Shown here in pieces: positions 11,420 to 23,240 of a stretch of DNA of 64,000 nucleotides. The position numbers and the translations under genes were made by a program. Where the stretch lies: positions 136,989,203-137,053,202 of the forward strand of contig OY997588.1 in assembly GCA_963921825.1 (NCBI GenBank), read 5' to 3'. The notes under the pieces are model-generated. The model was given only the letters and a program-made list of their open reading frames with translations. It had not been told where the DNA came from and did not search any database. Within the stretch, counting starts at the first letter, position 1; each line of letters starts with the position of its first letter. The stretch is from Erodium maritimum (taxonomy: Eukaryota; Streptophyta; Magnoliopsida; Geraniales; Geraniaceae).

Positions 11420-12295
11420 CTCTCTAAACTCTCTCTTCTTCTTTCTAAACAACTAACTCAATTTTGTATTTTTTTTCTTTCTTTTTTTTGATATATGGCC
11501 GGCCACATAAGGCACCCCCACCTCTCATTTTCCCCCCAAAACTAACACCACCACTAATTGGACAAGTGGCAAGGTGGGTCCCACACCTTTTGGAAAATAT
11601 CTAGTTGATATTTTCCAATCAGTTTCGTGAAAAACGGACGTTTCGGGCCCCGAACGGGCACTTTTCCCAAGAAATTACGAAAATTGGCGGGCCACAAGGA
11701 AACGGCTCAACTAAGACCGTTGCGACGACGGCTAAGCTTTTTGGATCCAAAACGGTCCTCGAATGGACCAAAACGTCGCGCAGTTGACTTTTCCAGCGAA
11801 AAGTCAACATTTCCCAAATTGATCAGAAAGTTGCCCTGAGTCCCCTGGAACTCATTTTGGTCAAATACGGGGTCAACTTAAGTGCGGTATGACACTAAGG
11901 GTCATTTTAGGTTCACTTAACTGTCAGTCTTAAAAATTTTAAATTTTTCCTGTTTTTCGCAGGTTTGACTGGCGTTGACCGGGAGTGGTTATTACACCAT
12001 CCACACGAATATTGGGAACAAAGAGGAAGTTTATTGGTTCATCGAGGAGGGCAGAGACCACGCAACAAGAAACGGGAAATGCATCATCCACACTCCATTG
12101 AGCAGGCATTCTATGTAAGATTCGTTGGTAACATATCTAGAGGAAATGACTCCGATGGAGCAGAATCGAGGCCAGCTAAGTAGCCTTGCTGGTTCAAATG
12201 AGAACATTGGGGAACTCTATGGTGTCTTAGAGGAGCTACACCCTGGCCTTTAGAGGACAAATAACAACCGTCTCCCAGCCTCCTCCTCTCTTTCG

Positions 12296-12540
12296 TAAAC
12301 TCCTCGAATGACTGTCTCGACTAGACATACTTGCTCGAGTCAAGACAATGAGAGATTTTGGGACCAACTGTGCTACTTACCGAGTGAATAGGGAACCACT
12401 CCTACTATTTCTCTACTAAAACAGGGTACTTTTATATAAGATTAGTATTTCGGCTGTTACTGAAACCCCAACTCGTCCTGTTTAGTCATTTACATATTGT
12501 ATGCTCGTTTTGTTACTTCATTTTTTAATCTAATAAAATG
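12296..12540. repeat. 245-bp direct repeat, left copy
   Basis: Identical in length and 239/245 identical by eye to 14490-14734. It begins TAAACTCCTCGAATGACTG and ends CTAATAAAATG, resembling a LINE 3' terminal region. The two copies abut the truncated LTR-like unit at 12541-14489 on either side. Confidence 0.9.
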
Positions 12541-14489
12541 AAAAAATCAGTCTTTTGATAAAAAAAGAAAGGGGGTTTTAAGTTAAAAAGGGTTAATTTC
12601 AAAATTGTTTCAAAACCGACTTCTGGAACTTTCATTTTAGATCTGGGTTGAAACTGAAATCGGATTGGATCTGATTGAAGGGAAGCTCAATCTGTTAAAC
12701 CTGCAAGTAAAGAAACTGAATAATTATTAGAACTGGTTTTGAATTAAAAGGGAACTAAAATCAGTACTGTTTTAATTCGGTTTTCTGGGCGTTAAAGCGG
12801 GCCTTGAACGGGATAAAAGTGGAACGCTGAAACGGGTGCCTTGGGAACCGTGCCACGGGAATGATGCCACGAAACCGTGCCTCGAGATCCGTGCATTGGG
12901 ACCGTGCCTTGGGAAACGTGCATCGGTTTCGGTGCTCGGGTGCTCGAACCCGATTCGTCGTAATCCCGCTTTTAGCCCGCTCGAGTCTAAAAGACAACTT
13001 TTGAACTTAAATCGACACCGTCGTAACTTTTTAAATCAATTTGTGAAACCGGTTTTAATTGTAACTTTCTGTGTAAAGTAGAGTACGGCTTCGATCGAAG
13101 AGAAGACCGGAGGTAGCGAGCCAGGACGTCGGCAGCTAGGAGACGTAGTTGTCGGTTCGTTGTAAGGTAGGGAAGTAGCGGATACCGGTTTAATTGTGGA
13201 AAGTTACTAGTATGCATGCTAGGATTAATAAAACTAGAAAGAGATTTATATTAGATAATAACCGGACGAGTCGTAGCAACATGTAGGATGGGATCCACTA
13301 GTTAATTGTTTGATCTTTTTTCGATACTTGGGAATTGTCGGGCTGGTAGATCGGCCTTGTCGAGCCGTAGGTTGCGTGATTGATTGAATTGCTTGTTGTC
13401 GTTTGAGGTGCCTGCCATGTGAGTCGGTGTCGTTAGGGTTAATAGACAAGATTAGTATAACCGCTGAGCATGTTGTTGATATGTGTGGGCGAGTGTGTCG
13501 TGGTTGTGTTGATGTGAAACACTTGGTTCTGTGATGGTCGGGTGAGTGATAGACCGACGTGACTGATTGTGGTAAGGTTATAGGGCTGGGTAAGGCGTGT
13601 TTAATTATGAAAATTGTATTATTATCTTGACGCTTTTCCCGAAGGAGTTCTGGGAAAGTTGTCTTACCTTTGCTTCGCCCGAAGGAGTTCCGGGGAAGTA
13701 GTTTCACTTTTGCTTTGCCCGAAGGAGTTCCGGGAAAGCTGTTTCACCTATCCTTTGCTTCGCCCGAAGGAGTTCCGGGGAAGTTGTCTCACCTTTGCTT
13801 TGCCCGAAGGAGTTCCGGGAAAGTTGTTTCACCTTTGCCTTGCCCGAAGGAGTTCCGGGAAGGTTGTTTTATCTATCCTTTGCCCAAAGGAGTTCCGGGA
13901 AAGAGATATAGGCAGTTAGAGATTCTGGTATGACTATTTGAGAGCGTCCCTTGGTTAGTTTGACTGTTAATAGTTGTGCTTTTACAGTTTTCTTTATGTT
14001 CGATGTTGGTTTAATTGGTGTGATGTTGCTGTTTGTGTTTGTTCGCTAAGTTGGTTCGTAATTGTGGTTCGGTCTTGAGTTGAGGAGTGTGGTTACAGGT
14101 TCCGTTGGAAATTAGTTGTCTGTTGTACTAGTATTCCCTAATTGGACGGTTACCCGTGGTGGTGAGCTCTTGCTTATAACCTTTACTACTTTTCCTACTG
14201 AGCGAAAGCTCACCCCTTACCTTGTTGTTTTTCAGGTTGTAAGCGGGAAGTGTACTAGCCGGATGCTCGATGCTTTGGAGCTGACGAGGGTCCTAGGCTA
14301 GAGAGTCTAGAGACGTACCGAACTATTTTGAACTGTTTTACCGTTGGTTTTTACCGAGCTGTGACTCGAGTGGTGTTTAAAGTTTTTAAAATTATGAGTT
14401 TGAGACTTATTGGCTTTATTTTCGATTAAAATTATTATTGTTTTAGTTCACGTCTCGAGTCTGGTCAAAACCGGATTTGGGGGGTGACA
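12541..14489 (-). mobile_element. LTR-like family copy 4 (truncated, 1.95 kb)
   Basis: The minus-strand start is TGTCACCCCCC at 14489, one substitution from the family terminus. It carries the hairpin TGAGC-GAAA-GCTCA at 14199-14212, an array of CCCGAAGGAGTTCCGGG units, and a GTAGGGAAGTAGC box near 13167. The distal end fades into A-rich sequence at 12541 without the TTTACA terminus, the TTC tract or the distal kilobase seen in other copies, so it is truncated. Instead of a 5-bp target duplication it is flanked by 245-bp direct repeats. Confidence 0.75.
13638..13900. repeat. CCCGAAGGAGTTCCGGG stem-loop array (7 units)
   Basis: Seven units at about 40-44 bp spacing (near 13638, 13678, 13718, 13762, 13803, 13842 and 13881) share CCGAAGGAGTTCCGGG followed by AAGTTGT and TTTGC. 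The core pairs CCCGAA with TTCCGGG with one bulged C. This is the variable array of copy 4. Confidence 0.9.
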
Positions 14490-14734
14490 TAAACTCCTCG
14501 AATGACTGTCTCGACTAGACATACTTGCTCGAGTCAAGACAATGAGAGATTTCGGGACCAACTGTGCTACTTACCGAGTGAATAGGGAACCACTCCTACT
14601 ATTTCTCTACTAAAACCGGGTACTTTTATATAAGATTAGTATTTCGGCTGTTACTGAAACTCCAACTCGTCCTGTTCAGCCATTTACATATTATATGCTC
14701 GTTTTGTTACTTCATTTTTTAATCTAATAAAATG
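14490..14734. repeat. 245-bp direct repeat, right copy
   Basis: Second copy of 12296-12540, starting directly after the TGACA terminus of the LTR-like unit. Six substitutions separate the copies, five of them transitions. After this repeat the sequence diverges at once (TCATATTTATAC here against AAAAAATCAG on the left). Confidence 0.9.
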
Positions 14735-15037
14735 TCATATTTATACTCAACAATATACATGCAGCTAGAGGTGGTGATTTAGATTTTTTTTCGCGATGCC
14801 CAGTGGAGGTGGGTTTACTGGTTTACAATTCCCGGTGAATACAGACCATTTTAATCAGTTTTCAGGTACTCAAAATTAAGACTAACAATGGAAACAAATT
14901 TCAAGTTGAATTGTATTTTGATTTTGGTTTTGCTTGTGGATGAACGTACAACTCGAAATTGGGTTTGCACAAGTCACCCCCCATCGACCCAATATATCAG
15001 CTAATCAAGTAAATTTTAATTAATTCAAATTTATATA
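14735..15037. other. No gene recognised
   Basis: AT-rich spacer with no supported coding frame or repeat. Confidence 0.6.
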
Positions 15038-15052
15038 TATGTGTGTCAATTT

Positions 15053-15972
15053 TTTTTGAGCGAAAAATTGAAAATATTATTAAAATTTGAATTCTATTAC
15101 ATTATTGTGCATCAGGGAACAAACTTCCTGATCACTAAACAAAGACAGTACGGAACTAATGTTCACCAATCATTTTCCTAATAGAACCGTCACTGGCGGT
15201 ATTTGAATGCCACAAAGGTCGTGACCGAACGCGAGGAATGCAAAGATGATATTGGAAATCCTGCTCCTAAAATTGTTATCGCAGTAGTAATGGACAAGGA
15301 TTTCAACAGCAGTGGTGGGATGCAATACCCTCCCTGGAAAAAAAAAACTGATTCTCTCGCACTAGGCATTGAACCTGCAAAGACAAACTTAAATAAAATA
15401 AAATCGATCATCTCGATTAGCCAGCTCCATACTTGCGAAAGGGGTCGAGGCTTTTGCGGTGGTGGCGGCCAGGGAGAAGGACATGTCGGCAACAGCTGTA
15501 GGAACGAGTGCAGGGACGGTTGTAGCAACATCGACGACAGTAGAGACGGCGTAAGCTTTGACAGCACAGACTGCGACGACATCACAGACGTCGGCTGCAA
15601 CATCAGAGACGACGGCTTTAGATACGTAAACCACCGGAGTCGCAAAGGAGGGACGCTCCGTTGGTGACAGAAGGAGGCCAACATCGCGGTGGCTAGAGGC
15701 GCCTCGAATGAACCAGGCGACAACAAACGGAATTGTAGAGGGGGGGGGGGGGGCGAAAAAGATCCGGAGATGCTTCGTTGGTGGCGGAGGAGATACAACG
15801 ACGCAGTGGCTAGCGGCGACTTGAGAGGAACCCTAGCAGAAAAAATCTCGCAGGACCTATACGGGATGTGCAGAGGAGATGTGGATATAGAAGAGAAGAA
15901 GGACCATTACATAAGCCATGATAATTGTCATAGCCATAACCATGGTTTTGCGTACGGCGGAAAATAGGTTGT
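15053..15972 (-). mobile_element. Retroposon without RT, 15-bp TSD
   Basis: Flanked by the 15-bp direct repeat TATGTGTGTCAATTT at 15038-15052 and 15973-15987. The minus-strand 3' end is an A-rich tail (TTTTTCGCTCAAAAAAAA) beside the left repeat. The body holds low-complexity Ser/Ala/Val frames (such as the 202-codon frame 15190-15798) that are not recognisable proteins, plus a run of 14 G at 15740-15753. Its middle part (CTGGCTAATCGAG... to CAGGGAGGG) matches the retroposon at 31364-32225. Best read as a non-autonomous LINE-mobilised element. Confidence 0.75.
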
Positions 15973-16039
15973 TATGTGTGTCAATTTGATTGTTTGTGCT
16001 TGCGTATTCGATATAAATTATTGAGTCTAACACTAAATG

Positions 16040-17560
16040 TATTTTTTTTTTATCAAAATGGATATATTATAAATGATTAGCGGGTAGGTGCATACTTGCC
16101 CCCACCTGAGTACTAAAACAACTTACAATTGAAAGACAAAACATAATCTGAAAAAGACAGGAAAGTATTGAACGAAAACGTAAAGGTGCTCATGATTTCT
16201 GGGTTGCCTAGGGTACGGGACTGCTCTAGCGTCTGAAGACACGATACAATATTACCCAAGCAGAAGGCACTCGTCGAGCAGACGTGGTGATAGCGGAGGT
16301 CCTGCTGGTGGACTGTTAACTCCCTCGGGTTGTCAGCGTGCGTCGTCCTCCCTTGAATGATAGATATAGGGCTCCTAAACACGAGATTGCTGACCTCCGA
16401 GCTGATAGGGGAATTCCTTGTCGGCCTTTGGTGGTATCGTTGCCACCTTACGTCCAGAGGGGCGGTATAGCCGACCAACCCCTCTCTGGGCCCCATTGGA
16501 ATCATTCCGCGAGGCGAGGGTGCCTGAAGTCCCCTGTCGCTGCTATGTATGACGCACCATCATAATAACAAGAATCCCTCGAGATCCGTGCCAGAACATA
16601 TCCAGGATCCGCCCCGACCCGTTTAAAAGCCCCAGATGGGTCGACCCGCAAAGATCTGCCCCGGCCCGTACCCAGTCACCTTGACCTGGACCTTTAGACT
16701 CGAGATCGTCGACCCGCTTCCCAGCCGAGCCTGACCCATCCCGCGTCCTCTCTGCTCCAAGCCCGGAGCCGCGCGATCTAGCCCACCTTCTGTCCAGCCC
16801 AAGTCCCGTCCCAGCCCGTGGGATCCAGTCATGCCCAGAAGCCCAAGCCCGTCTTGCATCCGCTAGGAGCCCACGACCCAAACCCACATCAGGTCGACCC
16901 GGGTCCTCAAAAACCCTAGCCGCCACGAGCTTGCCTTTCCTTCGTCGCCACGCTACCTTCTCCGGCGTCTCTTTCTATGCTGGAGCCGAGTCCGATGAGG
17001 TGACTCGGCCCGAACCATCACCCGATTCAGAACGGCTCGAACCACGGCCCAATTCTGAAACCCTAGAACCAGGTCGAAACTCGCGCCGCCTGCCTCCGCC
17101 ATCCCTAGTCGCACCGCCTAGCATGGCCTGTCCTTCCGGCCACCGCGTCCACACCGCCGAGGTACGACATATCAGCCCGCGCTTCTGAAGCAGAGCGTCC
17201 CCAGCCACCCGCACCGTGATGTGAGACCTCCGCTCCATCCATTGAGGTTCCTGATCACTGGTCTCCTTCCTCAGTAAGAAGCAGTTCATCGGTGCGTCGC
17301 CACTCAGTCGCGGCGTCAAAGGAACCGCCTCCGTGAGGGAAGCGTCTTCCGCCGAGATAGAACGCAGCGGTAAGCCGCCGTCCTCCTCCTCCTTCTCCTC
17401 CACCAACACCGGCTCGGTGTCCGGGCTACTCAGCTCCCGAGGTGACTCCATGTCGAAACTAGCTGCATCACCTGACAAATATGTCGTCAAAGCCATGCCT
17501 TTCTGAATGTGAGGGAAATCGCAAAACTCTCTTCTCTAGGGTTTGAGAGAGAGAGCTGCG
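16040..17560 (-). mobile_element. Probable minus-strand retroposon
   Basis: The minus-strand 5' end is CTCTCTCTCAAACCCTAG and the 3' end is an A-rich run next to 16040. A 173-codon minus frame (16975-17496) starts with Met and is acidic and Ser/Glu-rich, followed by degenerate Arg/Gly-rich frames (16543-16926) and a 130-codon frame (16113-16505). None shows a domain I recognise and no RT motif is present. Only a short possible flanking repeat (ATGTATT) is visible. Likely a decayed ORF1-only retroposon. Confidence 0.45.
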
Positions 17561-20500
17561 CATTAGTTGTGCGCAAATTCATGTATTAGTATATGTTGGT
17601 ATTTTGTAGGAATCCCAAAATTAGGAGAAAATAGATACTAAGAGATTATTTTATCATTTATCAGTGCTCAGTCCACTGCTTAGTGCTCCGATGAAGTTCA
17701 TTTTAAGGCGTGCTTGAATATGTGGGTGTTTTCTAGATAGACTTTAGTATTTCTTATTAACATTTAACAGTATCTGCTTTCATCGTTAATAACAAATGTA
17801 ATGGGTTTATTTCAAAAAAAAATTGTAATGACTTTTGTATGTAATCAGGTTGTTGACAGTTTCTCTACACACGAAACCCAAATCGATCATACATAGATTT
17901 ATTTGAAAACAACATTGTTGTTATTTGACCGAAATATAATTATAATATATATTTTTTATCAGATCATATATTTATTAGGGAATTACAAAATAATTATAAT
18001 ATTAATTAACAATTAGTTATGGCTGGAGTGTAGTCATATGACTAACTTAGACCTTCCACAGTACGGGTTTATACACAGGAGTCGATTGGGCACTCTTTGG
18101 AGAAAAAAATTGAAAACTCACGATTCAGTCGATTAGACCAGCTCTATTATTTATGAATTCGTCAATAGTTACTCTGGTTTAAACCACGATTTTCTTATGG
18201 AGAATCGTCACGTAACTTAAATAATTTAAATATATTTTCGGTCCACTTTTTCCCATGAATCGGGTCCATCTTTTCTCTATTTTTCCTCTAATTAGACTGG
18301 ATTAGACCTAACCAGTTTAATCCCACTATAGAGAGCCTTATGTAACTTCTTTCGTGAAAAGCAAAGTGATAATTCATTTTCATTTATTTATATGCATTCC
18401 ATAATAAGAAACCCTACCTGTCTTCCACTGCTCATGCAAGTACAACCTTCTAAACAGATTGTCATATCTCTTGTTGAACCCATGTTAATTTTATCTTTAA
18501 AATATAATATTATCAACTTAACTTCTTTTCAAGCTTTGCGGCTTTTGAATTAATTATTAAATTATGAGAAGTAGAGAACAATTGGTTACCGTTGATCAAC
18601 TTTTGGTTCATTCATTCCCTTTGTCGATAACATGGAAAGTGCATTTATGCCAATATGCTGTAAAGTGCCTCCATTAGTCCAAAACCAGGTTTAGTGCTTC
18701 CTTTTTAGTTTGCATAAATTAATTACCAAACATGCCACCTTTCCTCTCATCCATCTTCAAATTTGCATTAATTTGAATTGTTATGATTTTGATTAATAGA
18801 GTGAGACATGCATGAGCATGACGTTGAAACTAGCCGACCCATTTCCTCCGAACAAGGGTCTCTCTAATTCCATGGTCTCTTTAGTATGTTGTAGGGCTCT
18901 TTTTATAAGTGCATTAGTGACCCATCTCAATCACTATCATTCCATTTAACTTTAAATATGCATTCATGTGATTGAAGATGTTTATAATCAAATCAAAATA
19001 AATAAGGTTGGATTTTAGTACCGTCCCTCACTTTGTAAGATTATTACGAGGAGGAGACTAATAAGCCCCTCACGTGTAAGATTATGTTTCTCTAGAGAAT
19101 GCCGGTGGAGGAGACCAATAAACCCTCATATGTAAAAATGGATTTGTAATAAGTAACTCAATATCTTGGAATGGCCATGAGTCCGAATTCATGTTTTTGT
19201 CGATGTTTCGGACTTCGTTGTGTTGTTTTTGTGTTTCTTGCGTTTCAAATTTAGTGATTTTGGATTTTCTTGTTTTCGCTTTTCGGGTTGATCTTCTATT
19301 TAAGAGTTTCCGATTATCTGTTTCCTTGCACTCATTTTACAGAGTACGAGGCATGAACAAAACCCTTAATTATAACAAATATATATATGTACCTGAATAA
19401 TAATAACCTAAATCAATCCGATGGAACTTTGATATCATAAAAACATTATAATTAAATTGAGATCAATAATTAAAATATCAATCTTATTAATTACATGTGT
19501 TTATATATACAATTTATTTTTCTTATTTTCATTAGAAAAATAAGATTAATCGAGAATAATACATTTATGTTTGTTGCAATAAAGCTAATGGTGGATCGTA
19601 TAAACTATGACAACTTTTTTTTATAAGCTCGAAAAATTTATTAGAGAAAAAGAGACAATTTTCAAACAGAAAAGAGTTTAAGCGAAACGTTTACAAATGA
19701 GCTTCATCTTATAAACTATGACAACATATTAAATATCTCTTATATGTTTTATTAAAATCGAATGCTTCAAATCATAAACATTTATGCACATTAAAATAAC
19801 ATATTATTTTGAATGAAAGACATATAAGAATCTAGATACTATTTCTGAAAGCTACACAATGATACAAAGTTTATCGATTAATAAACCCTTTCTTACGATT
19901 TTAACAGTGAAAATAAATAAAATAGCACTGTGTTCTGTAAGTGCATGGCACAAGGGGTTTGTCCATCGAGAATGTGAGATTGTGAAACTGTTTCAAGCCA
20001 AATTGGTAAGCCACCCACATGGCCAAATAATAAAATGGTTGAAGCACTATCTTAATATTTGAAGTCATCCTCTTAAATCTTAAAAATAAAAAAAAGTTAT
20101 TGAATTATAGGAATCTTTAATCTTTTGAAAAATGCACATGAAACCCATCAACAAAACAATCCTCGTAAGGTGATTAACGTTGTCATAAGTACAGATGAAA
20201 CATCATGAACAGAAACCCTAAGGAAACAATAGGATATATCCACCCAAAAAGTTGGAATGTACAGTAGTATTTGGTGGTCAATGATTATGGAAACCATGTG
20301 GCCTGATGAGTGTTCCTACATTATTTTTACAGTTTTGGAAGGGATTCTACTACTCTTTTTTATGAAATTAATTGAGTCAACCTTTTATGTACTTGAAATT
20401 ATTCTCTCTTATATATATTTAGCTTCTAATATAAACGAGAGAGATTTAATTTAATTGTCATCTTGAATTCTTTTTATTTTCGATTGTCGATCCAGTATAA

Positions 20501-21147
20501 TTTCGATTTATAATAAACTAAAGTTATTCTTACGACTAAAATTAAAGTTTTGATTATTGTATAAGGACAGTGTTGCAAAAACAACTCATCACATTTTCTA
20601 ATAAGAAGTTGACGGAGAAGGATGATGATTATATTGTATGATGTTAGAATATATTGGTTAAAAATAAGGGGTAACTCGATATTCGTATCCTCACCTTTCG
20701 GTTATTACTAAATCTTAAATCAAGCAAACGTTCGTTCTGATTTAGTAACGTTGACCGCAACGTTTGACATTTTCCGTCTAAAAGTTTAACGACCGTTGAG
20801 TGAGTAACGGGAAAAACTGATAGGGGTTATGATTTGAGAATAAACGAAAGGTCTACGTTATGACATCAAGTCTTCTTGACTCAGAGCATTCCGATTTCTC
20901 TAGAGTCGGTCTTATTGATAAATTTTCGAGCTTATAAAAATAAAAATTTCCTCATACCATTTCAAAAATGTTTTAGAGGCACGTGACAAGTATGTGACTG
21001 GTATTTTACGGAGTCATTCACATTTAACAAATTTTGATACATTTTGAAAATTAGTTTGTCAAATCTGTTATTATATAATACATTTCATGCACATAGATTA
21101 TGATTTAGTAATTAATCATAGTACAATGAAATGACACAGAGTTTTTC
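17561..21147. other. Intergenic, no gene recognised
   Basis: AT-rich DNA with only short frames (the longest, 19191-19400 and 19859-20062, have no similarity I can recognise). The right end lies downstream of the ammonium transporter gene, and the 3' UTR probably occupies about 21150-21400. A short inverted repeat TTACTAAATC/GATTTAGTAA occurs at 20705-20750. Confidence 0.6.
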
Positions 21148-21401
21148 CTAAAAATAACATGATTGTTGAGTGCCCTTGCAGTTGTAGTTGGATGTCAATA
21201 CAATCATGCCATTACAAATGAGATCTAAAGAGAGTACATAGATACGAGAGCTTTTATTCTTCTTGGGCCTCTCTAGCTTTTCTTTCTTCAAATTTCTCCA
21301 AAACAAACCACAAAAAATAAACATAGGAATTGGGACATTTTTAGCCGAAGAACAAAGAGTGGGCAACACTGTTAGACGTGAACATACCCTTGGGTCAATA
21401 C

Positions 21402-23240
21402 TCAATACCTAGTCCTCTCAAGTTTCTCACCCTTTCCCCAAATGGCATAAGCCTCTTCACCATGAGCAGCTTCGTCACCAAGCTCCATGTCCTCCTCGGA
21501 CATCCTTAGAGGCACAATAAGCTTCACTACATTGCATATAATGCTTGTCATGACAACATTGAGTGTGACAACAAAGACGATCCCGATGAGTTGCACTCCG
21601 ATCTGTCGGAATCCGGCACCGACTCTGCCGGAGCTGGGGCCATAGAAGAGGCCAACAGTATGGCCGTAACTGCCAGCAAATAGGTTGCAGAGCTTAGGCT
21701 CGGAGAAGAGGCCGGTGAGGAACCCTCCAAGGCTGCCCGCAATGGCATGGGTGTGGAGCACAGCCATCGTGTCGTCAACTTTTTGGAGGAGACGCGACTT
21801 CTTGTGGATGACCATCATGGTGAACCAAGGGATCGACCCCGAGCATATCCCCATTATTATCGCCGCCCATCCTTGTACGACACCGGCGGCAGGGGTGATG
21901 CAAACTAAGCCGGTGATCATGCCCTGAACGGCGCCAATGACGGAAGGCTTGCCGAAGTAGACGACGTCGAGGGCGAGCCAGGTGAGCAAGCTGGCGGCGG
22001 TGCAGACGTGAGTGTTCAACACGGCGAGAGAAGCGTCTATGCTCACCACGTAAGGGTCTCCCCCGTTGAACCCCGTCCATCCCATCCACAACAGTCCTGC
22101 TCCCGTTAGCATCAGTGGTATGTTGTTCGGTGGAAACCTTTCCCTGTCTTTGGTCAACCGTGGTCCTACCTGTACATCTTTAGTTTAGCTATGTGTAATA
22201 TATATACAGGGATGATATCCCGTACAAACGATTTTTATCGTGTAAATTACAAATCAATCTGAATTACAGGATACGGTCAAGATGACATCATTAGAGCGCG
22301 TGTGATGTTGACACATACGTGTAACCTAAGTTACCAGCATTTTGCATAGTATCAACACTTTACATGTGGGTATCAACATTCTGTATGTAGATATCAACAT
22401 TATGTAGGTAGATATATATCAACACCGTGTTAGGTAAGCCACCAGTACTTGACGTGCGCATCAACAATGAAGCGCACATGTATCAGCATCTTGTGCGCTC
22501 AGATGACGTGTAGCGTGCACATCCTATATCTTAGATTGGTTTATAGTTTATACACTAAAAACTGATTTGTATTTGATACTTATTATATTATATATATATA
22601 TATATATATATAAATGAAAATAAATTTTTTGTACCCAATAAGCAGCAGTGAAGCCAGCAACTCCAGAAGACAAGTGAATGACATATCCACCGGAGTAGTC
22701 GATCAGCCCTCTCCTATAGAGCCACCCGTTAGGACTCCATATACTATACGCACCAATGGTATACGAACACGTCATCCAGAGCGGCACGAATATCATCCAC
22801 GCGTAGAAGTTCATCCTCCCCAGCAACGCCCCGGCTATCAGTATCAGCGTGATCGCCGCGAACACAAACTGGAAATACACCATGGTGGCCGTCGGGAACT
22901 TGCCGGCGAAGGCCCGGTCCAGCAGGAACCCCCGGTCCAGCGCCACGTTGGGCTTCCCCAGGAACGGTATCATGTACTCCCCGAACGACATTTGGTAGCC
23001 CCAACCAACCCAACAGACGAGGACGCAGGCGAAGGCGTAGAGCGCCATGAAGGCGGAGTTGACCGCCCATTTCTTCTTGACGCCGCCGCCGTAGAGGATG
23101 ATCAGCCCCGGCACCGACTGCAGCCCCACCAGCGTCGCCGCTATCAGCTGCCACGTGTTGTCCGCCTTGTTCATCCACTCCGGATCCGCCTCGTCCGGAT
23201 ATAGATTCGGAGGCAGCGCATAACTCTTGGTGCTACTCAT
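21402..23240 (-). CDS. Ammonium transporter, AMT2/AMT3 clade
   Basis: Two exons, 23240-22635 and 22169-21402, joined by a GT-AG intron of 465 bp, encode 457 aa. The ATG at 23240 begins [11 protein letters not shown]; the in-frame GTG upstream at 23255 is ignored. The protein matches the plant AMT2/AMT3 branch along its length: [13 protein letters not shown] near the N-terminus, [94 protein letters not shown] and [15 protein letters not shown] [15 protein letters not shown] at the C-terminus. Asp181 and the twin pore histidines His189 and about His343 of the Amt/MEP/Rh family are present. A plasma-membrane protein with eleven predicted membrane spans that moves ammonium into the cell. The usual YGSIVKKKW reads YGGGVKKKW. 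The C-terminal tail is short, ending ERTRY. The AMT3-type assignment rests on remembered family sequences. Confidence 0.93.
22200..22575. mobile_element. Possible MITE inside the AMT intron
   Basis: Most of the only intron of the ammonium transporter may be one small element. A left segment (GTGTAAATTACAAATCAATC near 22240) is partly the reverse complement of GATTGGTTTATAGTTTATACAC near 22535. Between them are direct repeats of a GTAGATATCAACAT-type unit (22370-22420). The inverted repeats are imperfect and no clear target duplication was found. Confidence 0.35.
22585..22612. repeat. (TA)n microsatellite
   Basis: A TA dinucleotide run in the AMT intron, about 25 nt from the exon 1 donor site. 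Confidence 0.9.

Larger units (their letters stand above)
8902..11996 (+). mobile_element. LTR-like family copy 3 (3.1 kb, complete, TSD CCATC)
   Basis: Starts TGTCACGCCCC and ends GGTTATTACA, flanked by the 5-bp direct repeat CCATC (8897-8901 and 11997-12001). The left 400 bp closely match copy 2. It carries the hairpin GGTGAGC-GTTC-GCTCACC at 9178-9195, stem-loop arrays at about 9510-9690 and 9880-10410, a GCATGGTCATATGCCTCC motif twice (10430-10505), the TACTTTTCCCTACCTCG box near 10726-10740, and a TTC tract. No gag or pol coding capacity is visible. The intact TG...CA ends and the 5-bp duplication make this the best defined member of the family. Confidence 0.85.

Noticed and set aside
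11171-11456. Poly-Arg, poly-Leu and poly-Phe ORFs
   Set aside because: Frames of the TTC tract.
12542-12560. The 245-bp repeats as LTRs of a small retrotransposon
   Set aside because: They lack TG...CA ends and no primer-binding site follows the left copy.
13638-13900. CRISPR-like array (regular repeats with spacers)
   Set aside because: The spacers are themselves similar, the host is a plant, and there are no cas genes. It is a minisatellite.
22614-23204. 196-codon plus ORF opposite the ammonium transporter
   Set aside because: Antisense shadow of AMT exon 1, caused by GC-rich codons.
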